DNA of 64,000 nucleotides from Bisbaumannia sp015645095 (GCA_036871055.1 CP141893.1:2976001-3040000); one strand, 5' to 3'; shown: positions 53,752 through 62,924, counted from the stretch's first letter. Program-made: numbers and translations. The notes: generated by a model from the letters alone, not told the origin.

Positions 53752-54750
53752 CTTGCGGCGAATGCCCTGGCCCGGCAGGCGCTCCCGATCATGGGGCCGC
53801 TCGAAGTCCAGCTCGGGCCCCTGGGGCACGATGCGCGTCGGATTGATGGTGTCGTGACTGTAGTAGTAGTGGCGCTTGATATGGTCGAGGCTCACCGTCT
53901 CCTTGATCCCCGGCCACTGGTAGAGCTCGCGCACATAGTTGGCGAGATTCGGGTAGTCCTCGATGCGCTTCAGATTGCACTTGAAGTGGCCGTGATAGAC
54001 CGCATCGAAGCGCACCAGGGTGGTGAACAGGCGAATGTCCGCCTCGGTGAGCCACTCCCCCGCTAGGTAACGATGCTCGGCCAGGCGCGCCTCCACCCGA
54101 TCCAGGGCCGCGAACAGCGCCGTCACATGCTTCTCGTAGACCTTCTGGTCGGTGGCGAAACCGCTCTTGTAGACGCCGTTGTTGATATGGTCGTAGACGT
54201 CGTCATTGATGGCGTCGATGGTCTCGCGCAGGTCCGCCGGGTAGAGGTCCAGGTCGTTGCCGGTCAGGTCGTCGAAGGCGTCGTTGAAGATCCGCAGCAG
54301 CTCCGCCGACTCGTTATTGACGATGCGTCGTTCCCACTTGTCCCACAGCACCGGCACCGTGACCCGCCCGGTGTAGTGGGGGTCGGTGAGGGTGTAGAGC
54401 TCGCGATGGTAGGCGACGCCGTTGACGGGGTCGCCGCTGGAACCCTCGCTTTCCTCGTAGGTCCAGCCCTGATCGAGCATCAGCGGGCTGACATGGGAGA
54501 CGCCGATCAGGTCATCGAGCCCCTTGAGCCGGCGCAGGATCAGGGTACGGTGGGCCCAGGGGCAGGCCAGGGAGACATAGAGGTGGAAGCGCTCCGCGGC
54601 GGCGGGCAAGGCCGCCTGGCCCTCGGGGCCGGGGCGACCATCGCGGGTCACCCAGTCCCGCAGCTGGGCGGACTCGCGGACGAACTCGCCGCCGTGCGTC
54701 TTGGTGTCGTACCACTGGTCGCTCCACTTGCCGTCGATCAAAAGGCCCAT
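53746..54750 (-). CDS. yqjG: Glutathionyl-hydroquinone reductase
   Basis: 334 aa. Removes glutathione from glutathionyl-hydroquinones. The Xi-class GST motif CPWAHR has the active Cys63; GVSHVSPLM, VPVLWDKWERRIVNNESAELLRI and the YYYSHDTINPTRIVPQGP tail are specific for the family. Lies next to a LysR gene and a pirin gene, as yqjG does near yhaJ-yhaK in E. coli. Confidence 0.94.
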   Translation of the reverse strand: MGLLIDGKWSDQWYDTKTHGGEFVRESAQLRDWVTRDGRPGPEGQAALPAAAERFHLYVSLACPWAHRTLILRRLKGLDDLIGVSHVSPLMLDQGWTYEESEGSSGDPVNGVAYHRELYTLTDPHYTGRVTVPVLWDKWERRIVNNESAELLRIFNDAFDDLTGNDLDLYPADLRETIDAINDDVYDHINNGVYKSGFATDQKVYEKHVTALFAALDRVEARLAEHRYLAGEWLTEADIRLFTTLVRFDAVYHGHFKCNLKRIEDYPNLANYVRELYQWPGIKETVSLDHIKRHYYYSHDTINPTRIVPQGPELDFERPHDRERLPGQGIRRKG

Positions 54751-54833
54751 GTCACTCTCCTGAAGTTAGCTGGCGTCACCTCCAGGGTATTCCGATCAAA
54801 TCGATCATCAAGCCCATAATTTCCGGCATTTCT

Positions 54834-54848
54834 TTCGATTAAATCGAA
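54834..54848. promoter_or_regulatory. Palindrome upstream of yqjG, possible LysR site
   Basis: TTCGATTAAATCGAA, a perfect odd-length palindrome of the LysR T-N11-A type, 85-100 bp upstream of yqjG and overlapping the stop codon of the LysR gene. Similar ATCGAT-like motifs follow at about 54797. AT-rich compared with the surrounding DNA. Confidence 0.5.
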
Positions 54849-55738
54849 TCGACAGCACAGAGCCTCACCGCCTCCGCCAGGTTGGTCCCCATCGCCCGAG
54901 TGGCCGGCCCGGCCCGATCCCGATCCTGGTAGATCAGTTGCATGGGCACCTGGCGAATGCCGCCGGCGCTCAGCGGCAAGGGGCGCAGACGGCCACTCTC
55001 CAGGGCCGCCTGGATGCGCGTTTCCGGCAGCCAGGCGAAGCCCAGGCCCCGCTCCAGCATGCCGATGGAGGTGTCCAGGTGGCTCACGGTCCAGCGCTGC
55101 TCGGCCTTGAGCCAGCCGGAGTCCATCGACTGGCGCTGCGCCGAGTCGCGCACCACCAGCTGGCGATGCTGCACCAGGTCGCGCAGGTCCAGCTCACGCC
55201 CCAGCCGGTGCAGTGGATGCTCGGGGTGGGCCACGGCGATAAAGCGCACCGTCACCAGGGGCTCCCCCAGGAATCCCTGGGCGGCCAGGCCGGTGACCAC
55301 CAGATCGGCACGGCCGTCATAGAGCATTTCGATGCCGCCATTGAGCACCGTCTCGTGGAGCTGCACCCGCACATGGGGGTAGGCGGCGGAAAAGGCATCC
55401 AGGGCCCAGGCCAGGGCATCCGGAGGAAACAGTTGATCCACCGCCAGCACCACCTCCGCCTCCAGCCCCTCGGCCAGCCGCCCCGCCACGTCCTCCAGGG
55501 ACTCGGCGCTCTCGATCAGCTGGCGAGCACGGCGCAGCAGCATCTCGCCGGCCTCGGTCAGGCGCACCTGGCGCCCCACCGGCTCCAGCACCCTGACGCC
55601 GAGCTGCTCCTCCAGCTTGTGCACCGCATGATTGAGGGTCGAGGGACTCTTGTGGATCGCCTCGGCGGCGCGGGCGAAACCACCGTGATCCACCACCGCG
55701 GCAAGGGTCTGCCATTGGGCCAGGGTGACTCTAGACAT
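54839..55738 (-). CDS. LysR-family regulator (YhaJ-like position)
   Basis: 299 aa. The winged HTH occupies residues 1-60 (FARAAEAIHKSPSTLNHAVHKLEEQLG) and the effector domain the rest. ATG 55738 is chosen over an upstream in-frame start because the LysR family begins a few residues before WQTLAAVVDHGG. It stands between yqjG (same strand) and a divergent pirin gene, the arrangement of E. coli yqjG-yhaJ-yhaK, where YhaJ responds to aromatic breakdown products. That function here is inference. Confidence 0.9.
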   Translation of the reverse strand: MSRVTLAQWQTLAAVVDHGGFARAAEAIHKSPSTLNHAVHKLEEQLGVRVLEPVGRQVRLTEAGEMLLRRARQLIESAESLEDVAGRLAEGLEAEVVLAVDQLFPPDALAWALDAFSAAYPHVRVQLHETVLNGGIEMLYDGRADLVVTGLAAQGFLGEPLVTVRFIAVAHPEHPLHRLGRELDLRDLVQHRQLVVRDSAQRQSMDSGWLKAEQRWTVSHLDTSIGMLERGLGFAWLPETRIQAALESGRLRPLPLSAGGIRQVPMQLIYQDRDRAGPATRAMGTNLAEAVRLCAVDSI

Positions 55739-55835
55739 TTCGATTTCCTCGAATATCAATTGCGAATATATGCGCTTAATTTTCGAAAAAATCAGACTAA
55801 TATGCCAGTCAGACACATCAACGGAGGTTCCCGCC

Positions 55836-56687
55836 ATGACTGCTCAACGGCTTCGCCGGGTCACCCAGATCCGCCATAACCAGCCCAGCCAGGACGGCGC
55901 CGGGGTCAAGATTCGTCGCATCCATGAGTTTGGCGGCGGCATCGATCCCTTCCTGATGCTCGATGAACTGGGCTCGGATCGTCCCGATGACTACCTGGCC
56001 GGCTTTCCGCCCCACCCTCACCGCGGCATCCAGACCCTGACCTATGTGCTGCATGGCGGCCTGACCCATGAGGATCACCTGGGTCACTCCAGCACCATCG
56101 CCGCCGGCGACGCCCAGTGGATGCATACCGGCCGCGGCATCATCCACTCGGAGATGCCACTGACCGATAGCCAGGGGCTGCACGCCTTCCAGCTGTGGCT
56201 CAACCTGGCCGCCGACGACAAGTTGAGCCCGGCCACCTACCGGGACGTGCGCGGCGACGAGATGCCGCGCCTGGCCCATGGCGGCGCCGAGCTGATCGCC
56301 CTCGGCGGTCACTGGCAGGCCGAGGAGGGCGACGCCATCGAGGGCCCCCTGGACGCCCTGGCGGGCCGTGGCGCCGTGGCTCATGCCCGTCTCGCCCCGG
56401 GCAGCCGGCTGGCCCTGACGGTGGAGGCGCCGACCCTGCTGGTGTATGTCTTCGCCGGCGAGCTGACGGTCGGCGGGCAAGCCGTCGCCACCGGCCAACT
56501 GGCCAGCCTGGGCGCCGGGGAGCACCTGGCGCTGGAGGGTGGCGAGTCGGGAGGCGAGGCGCTGCTGCTGGCGGGCCACCCCCATGGCGAGCCCATCGCT
56601 CACTATGGTCCCTTCGTGATGAATACCCAGGCGGAGCTGGAGCAGGCCCTGCTCGACTACCGCAACGGCACCTTCATCGAAGGCTAA
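55836..56687 (+). CDS. Pirin family bicupin (YhaK-like)
   Basis: 283 aa. The metal-binding tetrad is complete: His60, His62 (PHPHRG), His104 and Glu106 (GIIHSE). The second cupin (about 180-270) is degenerate, as usual. Some pirins cleave quercetin; others are redox sensors. Divergent from the LysR gene with 97 bp between; ATG follows GGAGG by seven bases. Confidence 0.9.
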   Translation: MTAQRLRRVTQIRHNQPSQDGAGVKIRRIHEFGGGIDPFLMLDELGSDRPDDYLAGFPPHPHRGIQTLTYVLHGGLTHEDHLGHSSTIAAGDAQWMHTGRGIIHSEMPLTDSQGLHAFQLWLNLAADDKLSPATYRDVRGDEMPRLAHGGAELIALGGHWQAEEGDAIEGPLDALAGRGAVAHARLAPGSRLALTVEAPTLLVYVFAGELTVGGQAVATGQLASLGAGEHLALEGGESGGEALLLAGHPHGEPIAHYGPFVMNTQAELEQALLDYRNGTFIEG

Positions 56688-56755
56688 GCGAGCCTCGGCG
56701 AGCGCCCCCATCGCACCGGCAACGACACTGTCATCGAGGGGACATCGCTTCGAGG

Positions 56756-56783
56756 TTGCGCCAAAGGTCAATTAGTTTATGCT
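56756..56783 (+). promoter_or_regulatory. Sigma-70-like promoter of the M23 peptidase gene
   Basis: -35 TTGCGC (56756-56761), 16-bp spacer, -10 TATGCT (56778-56783); start expected near 56790, just before the hairpin at 56800. Confidence 0.5.
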
Positions 56784-56799
56784 AGCGGATCGCGTCGCA

Positions 56800-56824
56800 C
56801 CGGGCCTCCCAGGGGGAGGCCCGG
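56800..56824. terminator. Hairpin in the leader of the M23 peptidase gene
   Basis: An 11-bp stem CCGGGCCTCCC / GGGAGGCCCGG with a 3-base loop, followed by AGTTTCTGTTT. It lies between the predicted promoter and the gene, so it is either the pirin terminator or an attenuator. Confidence 0.6.
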
Positions 56825-56829
56825 AGTTT

Positions 56830-56845
56830 CTGTTTGCATATACAG
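56830..56845. promoter_or_regulatory. LexA-like box
   Basis: CTGTTTGCATATACAG fits the CTGT-N8-ACAG consensus exactly and has an AT-rich core. 80 bp upstream of the M23 peptidase ATG. Confidence 0.55.
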
Positions 56846-56924
56846 GCTAGGCAGGCTACACAGCATAGGGTATGGTTCTTGGGTTTTTTGGCACCCTTTT
56901 TCACTATTTTTACGGCCATTTTCT

Positions 56925-58517
56925 ATGTTGCGAATCCTTCATTCGCTGCCCCGCACGCATAAGTTGCTGCTGCTACCCGTTGCCACCATGGTCACCGTGC
57001 TGGGCGCACAACAGATCTTCACCGTCATCGACTCCCGCGATGATGCTCGCCTGACCACCCAACTGATTTCCCTGGAAGAGCACGCCGAATCCGCCGGCGT
57101 CACTCTCCCCGACGCCCAGGGCGGCGACGATGCCTGGCATCGCGATACCCCCAACCAAGCTCGGCTGCTGGCCCTGGCGCCCCGCCACGAGACCCTCCCC
57201 CGGGAAGATGGCAGCGCGAGGGCAACGCTCCTGGATCCCGAAGCGATGCGCGTGGCACTGGCGCTGAACGAGCTGCGCCAAGGCGGCTGGGAAACCGCCA
57301 CCTCCTACGAGGATTTTGGCGATGGCCCCCTGGCACTCTTCGACAGCGAGCATATCTATCTGGAGGACGAGCTCCAGGCCGAGGAGGTCTTCGAGCCGCG
57401 CTGGGAGACCTATACCGTACAGCAGGGCGATACCTTCGCGGTGCTGGCCCAGAGCCACCTGGGCATGGGGTATAGCGAGGCCCTGCGCCTGCTCGAGGCC
57501 CTGCCGGACCAGAACGTCCTGACCCGCTGGCGGGTCGGCAGCAGCTTCGACTACATGCGCGATGAAGAAGGCCAACTGATGGCCCTGCGGGTGATGAAGA
57601 ATGCTCGCCACGGTTACCTGATCGAGCGCGACGAGGAGGCCGCCTTCGCCGTGGCCGATATCGAACGCGCCAGCGAAGCCACCCAGCGCCTCTTCGCCGG
57701 CAGCGTCAGCGGCAGCTTCGCCCGATCGGCCCAGGCCACCGGCCTGAATGCCCGAGAGGTGGCCCAGCTCACCAATGTCCTCTCCAAGAAGCTCGACTTT
57801 CGCCGCGATACCCGTCGCGGCGATCAGTTTCAGGTACTGGTCGAGTCCGACATGATCGACGGCCAGCCCCTCGATTCACGGATCCTGGCGGTGCAATACG
57901 AGGGGGCCCGCATGGACCTCACCGTGATTCGCAACAGCAGCGACGACCGTTTCTACACCCCCGATGGCCGCGGCCTGGATCCCGCCTTCGAGCGCTACCC
58001 CTTCAATGGCAGCTACCGGCTCAGCTCGGGCTTCAACCTGCGCCGCACCCATCCGGTGACCGGTCGGGTCAGCCCCCACCATGGCACCGATTTCGCCATG
58101 CCGGTGGGCACCCCCATCATCGCCCCGGCCGATGGCCGCGTGGAAAAGGTCGGCAACCACCCCGCCGCCGGCCGTTACGTGGTGATTCGCCACGACAACG
58201 GCTACCGCACCCGCTACCTGCACCTCTCCCGACCCCAGGTCAGCCGCGGCGACCGGGTCAGCATGGGCGAGCAGATCGCCCTGTCCGGCAACACCGGGCG
58301 CAGCACCGGTCCCCACCTGCACTACGAGGTGATCGTCAACAACCAGCCGGTCGACGCCATGCGCGTCGAGCTGCCGGAGAGCCAGCGCCTGGAGGGCGAT
58401 GCCCTGGCCGCCTTCCAGCGCGAGTCCGAACTGCTGCTGGCGCGCCTGGAGAGCGGCGAGACCGGCACCGTCCTGGCCAGCACGCCCCGCGAGCCACGCC
58501 CGGATAGCGATAGCTGA
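56925..58517 (+). CDS. mepM: M23 family peptidoglycan DD-endopeptidase (MepM-like)
   Basis: 530 aa. N-terminal membrane anchor (about 14-32), an OapA/LysM-like region near residues 160-240 (YTVQQGDTFAVLAQSHLG), a second helper domain, and the C-terminal LytM domain. Zinc ligands: His386 and Asp389/390 region in HHGTDFAMP, and His464-x-His466 in GPHLHYEV. It cuts peptide crosslinks to let the wall grow. The ribosome binding site is poor. A LexA-like box and a leader hairpin precede it. Confidence 0.92.
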   Translation: MLRILHSLPRTHKLLLLPVATMVTVLGAQQIFTVIDSRDDARLTTQLISLEEHAESAGVTLPDAQGGDDAWHRDTPNQARLLALAPRHETLPREDGSARATLLDPEAMRVALALNELRQGGWETATSYEDFGDGPLALFDSEHIYLEDELQAEEVFEPRWETYTVQQGDTFAVLAQSHLGMGYSEALRLLEALPDQNVLTRWRVGSSFDYMRDEEGQLMALRVMKNARHGYLIERDEEAAFAVADIERASEATQRLFAGSVSGSFARSAQATGLNAREVAQLTNVLSKKLDFRRDTRRGDQFQVLVESDMIDGQPLDSRILAVQYEGARMDLTVIRNSSDDRFYTPDGRGLDPAFERYPFNGSYRLSSGFNLRRTHPVTGRVSPHHGTDFAMPVGTPIIAPADGRVEKVGNHPAAGRYVVIRHDNGYRTRYLHLSRPQVSRGDRVSMGEQIALSGNTGRSTGPHLHYEVIVNNQPVDAMRVELPESQRLEGDALAAFQRESELLLARLESGETGTVLASTPREPRPDSDS

Positions 58518-58540
58518 TTCCTCCGCCGTTCCTCTACCCA

Positions 58541-58566
58541 GAACGCCCCGCCAACGCGGGGCGTTC
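58541..58566. terminator. Terminator of the M23 peptidase gene
   Basis: An 11-bp perfect stem GAACGCCCCGC / GCGGGGCGTTC with a CAAC loop, 24 bases after the stop. Confidence 0.75.
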
Positions 58567-58706
58567 TGCATTTGGGGCCCATGCGCCAGGAGGGCGCCGG
58601 ACGCCACCATCCTGCACCAGCCTGGGCCACTCCGCTGGCCCGGCGAGCCCTCGCCGCCCCGGGAGCCAAACCTCAACAAGCTGAAATAAAAGAGGAATAG
58701 CGATTC

Positions 58707-58722
58707 CGGCAAGGTGATTGCT
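58707..58722 (+). promoter_or_regulatory. Sigma-54 promoter of the NarK-like gene
   Basis: CGGCAAGGTGATTGCT matches the -24/-12 consensus TGGCACG-N4-TTGCW, with invariant GG and GC at the right 10-bp gap. The start would fall near 58733, giving a 140-base leader. It suggests NtrC-dependent expression under nitrogen limitation. Confidence 0.7.
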
Positions 58723-58872
58723 ATGGATTGGATACCTTGCTGGTAGGCGTAGACCAGGCTCCTCGGAGTACGAGTGCGTCGCCCCCCCTTCAATGTCGAA
58801 GGCTCGGCGAAACAGCGGCCCCCCCTGTTTCCGCCGCGACGGTCGTCCCACTTACTCGACGAGGTCATAGCC

Positions 58873-60225
58873 ATGGACATTCGCAACAAGGCCAACAGGA
58901 TTCGCCTGTTCAGCTTCAATACCCCGCAGATGCGCGCCTTCCACTTCTCCTGGTTCGCCTTCCATATCTGCTTCTTCGGCTGGTTCGGCATCGCCCCGCT
59001 GATGGCGGTGGTGCGCGAGGATCTCTCCCTCACCCAGACCCAGATCGGCAATACCATCATCGCCTCGGTGCTGATCACCGTGATCGTGCGCCTGGCGATC
59101 GGCGTGCTGTGCGACAAGATCGGCCCCCGCAAGGCCTATAGCGGCCTGCTGGTGCTGGGCTCGATCCCGGTGATGAGCATCGGCCTGGCCAACAGCTTCG
59201 AGGCCTTCCTGCTGGCGAGGCTGGCGATCGGCGCCATCGGCGCCGCCTTCGTCATCACCCAGTACCACACCACCATGATGTTCGCCCCCAATGTGGTGGG
59301 CACGGCCAATGCCACCTCGGCGGGCTGGGGTAACCTGGGCGGCGGCACCACCCAGATCCTGATGCCGCTGATCTTCTCCGGCCTGCTGATGCTCGGCGTC
59401 AGCGAGACCCTGGGCTGGCGCCTGGCCATGGTGGTGCCCGGCGTGGTGCTCTTCGTCACCGGCATCGCCTACTACCGCTTTACCCAGGACGCCCCCGACG
59501 GCAACTTCGATGAGCTCCGCGAGCGCGGCGAGCTGCCCCCGGCCAACGGCGAGAACGGCGCCGGCCAGAGCTTCCTGGCCGCCGCCAAGGACATTCGCGT
59601 CTGGGCCCTGTTCCTGGTCTATGCCGCCTGCTTCGGGGTCGAGCTGACCATCAACAACATCGCCGCCATCTACTTCTTCGACCACTTCGACCTGACCCTG
59701 GCCACCGCCGGCATGCTCGCCGGGCTGTTCGGGCTGATGAACATCTTCGCCCGTACCCTGGGCGGCGTCTTCTCCGACCTCTTCGCCCGCCAGGGCGGCC
59801 TCAAGGGCCGGGTGCGCTGGCTCTTCATCGCCCTGCTCTGCGAAGGCATCGCCCTGGTGGCCTTCTCGCAGATGCACGTGCTGTCGTACGCCATCGGCAT
59901 CATGCTGGTGTTCAGCCTCTTCGTGCAGATGGCCGAGGGCGCGACTTACGGCGTGGTGCCCTTCGTCAACAAGAAGGCCATCGGCGCCGTGGCCGGCATC
60001 GTCGGCGCCGGCGGTAACGTCGGGGCGGTGGCCGCGGCCTTCCTGTTCCGCTCCGAGGCCATCACCTACCAGCAGGGGCTCTTCTATCTGGGCCTGGCGG
60101 TCCTGGTGCTGGCCTCCTGCGCCCTGCTGGTGCGCTTCTCCCCCGAGGTCGAGGCCGAGGAGGCCAAGGCCTACCGCGAGGCAGTGGGCGACGACAGCGG
60201 CGCCGGCGCCCTCTCGCTACGCTGA
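58873..60225 (+). CDS. narK: NarK-type MFS nitrate/nitrite transporter
   Basis: 450 aa, twelve helices. The nitrate signatures are present: GWGNLGGGTTQILMPL near residue 155 and, in the second half, GAGGNVGAVAAAFLF near 385. PNVVGTANATSAGWGN is the NNP-family motif region. No nitrate or nitrite reductase genes are next to it. The sigma-54 promoter points to assimilation rather than respiration. Confidence 0.93.
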   Translation: MDIRNKANRIRLFSFNTPQMRAFHFSWFAFHICFFGWFGIAPLMAVVREDLSLTQTQIGNTIIASVLITVIVRLAIGVLCDKIGPRKAYSGLLVLGSIPVMSIGLANSFEAFLLARLAIGAIGAAFVITQYHTTMMFAPNVVGTANATSAGWGNLGGGTTQILMPLIFSGLLMLGVSETLGWRLAMVVPGVVLFVTGIAYYRFTQDAPDGNFDELRERGELPPANGENGAGQSFLAAAKDIRVWALFLVYAACFGVELTINNIAAIYFFDHFDLTLATAGMLAGLFGLMNIFARTLGGVFSDLFARQGGLKGRVRWLFIALLCEGIALVAFSQMHVLSYAIGIMLVFSLFVQMAEGATYGVVPFVNKKAIGAVAGIVGAGGNVGAVAAAFLFRSEAITYQQGLFYLGLAVLVLASCALLVRFSPEVEAEEAKAYREAVGDDSGAGALSLR

Positions 60226-60244
60226 TCCCCGCGACCACGACGCC

Positions 60245-60275
60245 AAACCGCCGCCCTCCAGGGCGGCGGTTTTCG
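60245..60275. terminator. Terminator between narK and a LysR gene
   Basis: A 13-bp stem AAACCGCCGCCCT / AGGGCGGCGGTTT with a 2-base loop and a TTTT tail on the plus strand. Confidence 0.85.
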
Positions 60276-60283
60276 TTGCTCCG

Positions 60284-61225
60284 TCAGGACGCACCGCCCG
60301 CGTTGATCAGCGCCTCCGGGGTGGCAAAATCCTCCTCGGCGATCTGCTCGTCCAGGAAGTCGAGCAGGGCCCGCACCGCCGGCAAGAGCCCCCGGCGGGA
60401 GGGGAAGACCGCATGCAGGATCCCGCCCCGGGGCTCCCAGCCCGGCAACACATCGACCAGGCGCCCCGCCTGCATATCCCGCGCCCCCACCAATAGCCCC
60501 AGCTTGACCACCCCGAGCCCCTCCAGGGCCGCGGTATGCAGGGTCTCGGCGCTGTCGGTGACCAGCCGCGGCCGGTGGGGAATCTGCGCGCTGGCGCCAT
60601 CGGGCCCCACCAGATCCCAGCAGTGGCGGTGGTCATACTGCTCGAAATCGAGGCTCGGCAGCTCGGCGAGATCCGCCGGACTGCGCGGCCGTGGCCGGTC
60701 GGCAAACAGCGTCGGCGCGGCCATCAGCCGCTGGGGACTCGCCGCCAGCACCTTCATGGTCAGGTCGCTGTCCTCCAGGGGCGGGAAGCGCACCCGGATC
60801 GCCAGGTCGAACCCCTCCTTGATCACGTCCACCCGCCGGCTGGTCGCCTCCACTTGCACCTCGACCCGGGGACAGCGCGCCATGAAGCGCACCAGCAGCG
60901 GCGTGATCAGGTAGTGCAGCACGCTGGGCGCACAGCTCAGCCGCACCGTGCCCTGGGGCTCGGCGTGATGGCGCTGGATCAGCTCCTCGGCGGCCTCCGC
61001 CTCCACCAGCATCGCCAGGCAGTGGCGATAGTAGGCCTGCCCCAGCTCGGTGACCGAAAAGTGTCGCGTGGAGCGCTGAATCAGGCGGGTGGCGAGGCGC
61101 TCCTCGAGCTGGGTGATACGCCGGCTCAGCTTCGACTTGGGAATGCCCAGGGCGCGCCCGGCCGGGGCGAAGCCGCCATGGTCCACCACCTGCACGAAGT
61201 AGTAGAGGTCATTGAGGTCCTGCAT
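60284..61225 (-). CDS. LysR-family regulator
   Basis: 313 aa. HTH within residues 1-60 (FAPAGRALGIPKSKLSRRITQLEERLATRLI), matching the subgroup with RST-R-F-VTELG. The effector domain continues to residue 300. Divergent from the pirin gene at 61347, 121 bp away, which it probably controls. Confidence 0.92.
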   Translation of the reverse strand: MQDLNDLYYFVQVVDHGGFAPAGRALGIPKSKLSRRITQLEERLATRLIQRSTRHFSVTELGQAYYRHCLAMLVEAEAAEELIQRHHAEPQGTVRLSCAPSVLHYLITPLLVRFMARCPRVEVQVEATSRRVDVIKEGFDLAIRVRFPPLEDSDLTMKVLAASPQRLMAAPTLFADRPRPRSPADLAELPSLDFEQYDHRHCWDLVGPDGASAQIPHRPRLVTDSAETLHTAALEGLGVVKLGLLVGARDMQAGRLVDVLPGWEPRGGILHAVFPSRRGLLPAVRALLDFLDEQIAEEDFATPEALINAGGAS

Positions 61226-61346
61226 TCTATCGTCCTATTATTGCAACGCTGGGTGTTATATTAGCCGTCTAGTGGAATCACCGTTCTTTAAATAGGCTAT
61301 CCATCATCGGGAGACGACGCTTCTCCCCCTTGATAGGAGCCAACCG

Positions 61347-62219
61347 ATGAAAAAGATCCAGGCAGTATACGGTGCCCCGCACGGCCATTGGGTCGGCGAT
61401 GGCTTCCCGGTGCGCTCCCTGCTCAGCTACGACCGCCTGGGCGCCGAGCACCTCAGCCCCTTCCTGCTGCTCGACCATGCCGGCCCCCATCGCTTCGAGC
61501 CTAGCCGGTATCGCCGCGGCGTGGGCCCCCATCCCCACCGGGGCTTCGAGACCGTGACCCTGGTCTACCAGGGCGCCCTGGAGCACCGCGACTCGGCAGG
61601 GCACGGCGGCCGGATCGGCGAAGGCGACGTCCAGTGGATGACCGCCGGCGCCGGCATCGTCCACGAGGAGTACCACGCCCCGGCCTTCGCCGAGGCCGGC
61701 GGCATCCTGGAGATGGTGCAGCTGTGGGTCAACCTGCCGGCCCGGGACAAGTCCGCCCCGCCGGCCTACCAGACCCTGCTCGACGGCGAGATTCCGCGAA
61801 TCGCCCTGCCGAATGAGGCCGGACAGGTCAGGGTGGTGGCGGGCCGCTATCTTGATCAAACGGGCCCGGCGCGCACCTTCACCCCGATCAATGTCTGGGA
61901 CCTGCGCCTGGTGGCCGGCGGCGATGCCCACCTCGAGGTTCCCGAGGGCCATACCACCCTGCTGGTGGTGCTGGAGGGCACGCTGCTGGTCAACGGCGAG
62001 CGCATCGTCCGCGACGAGAGCGTCGTCGCCTTCGAGCGTCGCGGCGACACCCTCCACCTGGAGGCCAATAACGACGCCACGCTACTGCTGCTGAGCGGCG
62101 AGCCCATCGATGAACCGGTGGCCGGCCAGGGCCCCTTCGTGATGAATCACGAGGCCGAGCTCCACCAAGCCTTTGCCGACTTCCAGACCGGGAAGTTCGG
62201 CAACCCAGGAGGCGCATGA
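61347..62219 (+). CDS. Pirin family bicupin, second paralogue
   Basis: 290 aa. Metal ligands His62 and His64 (PHPHRG), His106 and Glu108 (GIVHEE) complete. It differs from the first pirin throughout the second cupin, so the two are old paralogues. GGAGC precedes the ATG. Likely the first target of the divergent LysR. Confidence 0.9.
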   Translation: MKKIQAVYGAPHGHWVGDGFPVRSLLSYDRLGAEHLSPFLLLDHAGPHRFEPSRYRRGVGPHPHRGFETVTLVYQGALEHRDSAGHGGRIGEGDVQWMTAGAGIVHEEYHAPAFAEAGGILEMVQLWVNLPARDKSAPPAYQTLLDGEIPRIALPNEAGQVRVVAGRYLDQTGPARTFTPINVWDLRLVAGGDAHLEVPEGHTTLLVVLEGTLLVNGERIVRDESVVAFERRGDTLHLEANNDATLLLLSGEPIDEPVAGQGPFVMNHEAELHQAFADFQTGKFGNPGGA

Positions 62220-62239
62220 ATCGACTCATGCCCTCCACT

Positions 62240-62268
62240 CCCTGGCCGGCGATGATCGCCGGCCAGGG
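62240..62268. terminator. Strong hairpin after the second pirin gene
   Basis: Perfect 13-bp stem CCCTGGCCGGCGA / TCGCCGGCCAGGG, loop TGA. No T run; it may lower, not abolish, read-through into the YcaC gene. Confidence 0.55.
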
Positions 62269-62297
62269 TAACCCACGACCGCGAAAGGAGAACGATC

Positions 62298-62924
62298 ATG
62301 TCCTTTACCTATAACCGACTGAACAAGGATGACGTGGCCCTGCTGATGGTGGATCACCAGGCCGGCCTGCTCTCCCTGGTGCGCGACTACAGCCCGGACG
62401 ACTTCAAGAACAACGTCCTGGCCCTGGCCGACATCGCCAAGTTCTTCGACATTCCCACCATCCTCACCACCAGCTTCGAGACCGGCCCCAATGGCCCCAT
62501 CGTCCCGGAGCTCAAGGAGATGTTCCCCCAGGCCCCCTACTTCGCCCGCCCCGGGCAGATCAACGCCTGGGACAACGAAGAGTTCGTCGCCGCCATCAAG
62601 GCCACCGGCAAGAAGCAGCTGCTGATCGCCGGGGTGGTCACCGAGGTGTGCGTGGCCTTCCCGGCCCTCTCCGCCCTGGAGGAGGGCTATGAGGTCTTCG
62701 TGGTCACCGACGCTTCCGGCACCTTCAACCAGACCACCCGGGACGCCGCCTGGGATCGCATGTCCCAGGCCGGCGCCCAGCTGATGACCTGGTTCGGGGT
62801 GGGCTGCGAGCTGCACCGCGACTGGCGCAACGATATCGAGGGCTTCGGCGGCCTGCTGGCCGGCCACCTGCCCGCCTATGCCAACCTGATGCAGAGCTAC
62901 AACCAGCAGAGCCAGCAAGGCTAA
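62298..62924 (+). CDS. ycaC: YcaC-like isochorismatase-family hydrolase
   Basis: 208 aa. YNRLNKDDVALLMVDHQAGL with Asp19 and IAGVVTEVCVAFPAL with Cys118 give two catalytic residues of YcaC; FARPGQINAWDNEEF places Arg where the family's basic residue is expected nearby. Substrate unknown. Commonly found next to pirin genes. Confidence 0.92.
   Translation: MSFTYNRLNKDDVALLMVDHQAGLLSLVRDYSPDDFKNNVLALADIAKFFDIPTILTTSFETGPNGPIVPELKEMFPQAPYFARPGQINAWDNEEFVAAIKATGKKQLLIAGVVTEVCVAFPALSALEEGYEVFVVTDASGTFNQTTRDAAWDRMSQAGAQLMTWFGVGCELHRDWRNDIEGFGGLLAGHLPAYANLMQSYNQQSQQG

Noticed and set aside
56872..57054. Small SOS gene between the LexA-like box and the M23 peptidase gene
   Set aside because: The only candidate frame lacks a ribosome binding site, overlaps the peptidase gene and has an improbable cysteine-rich composition.
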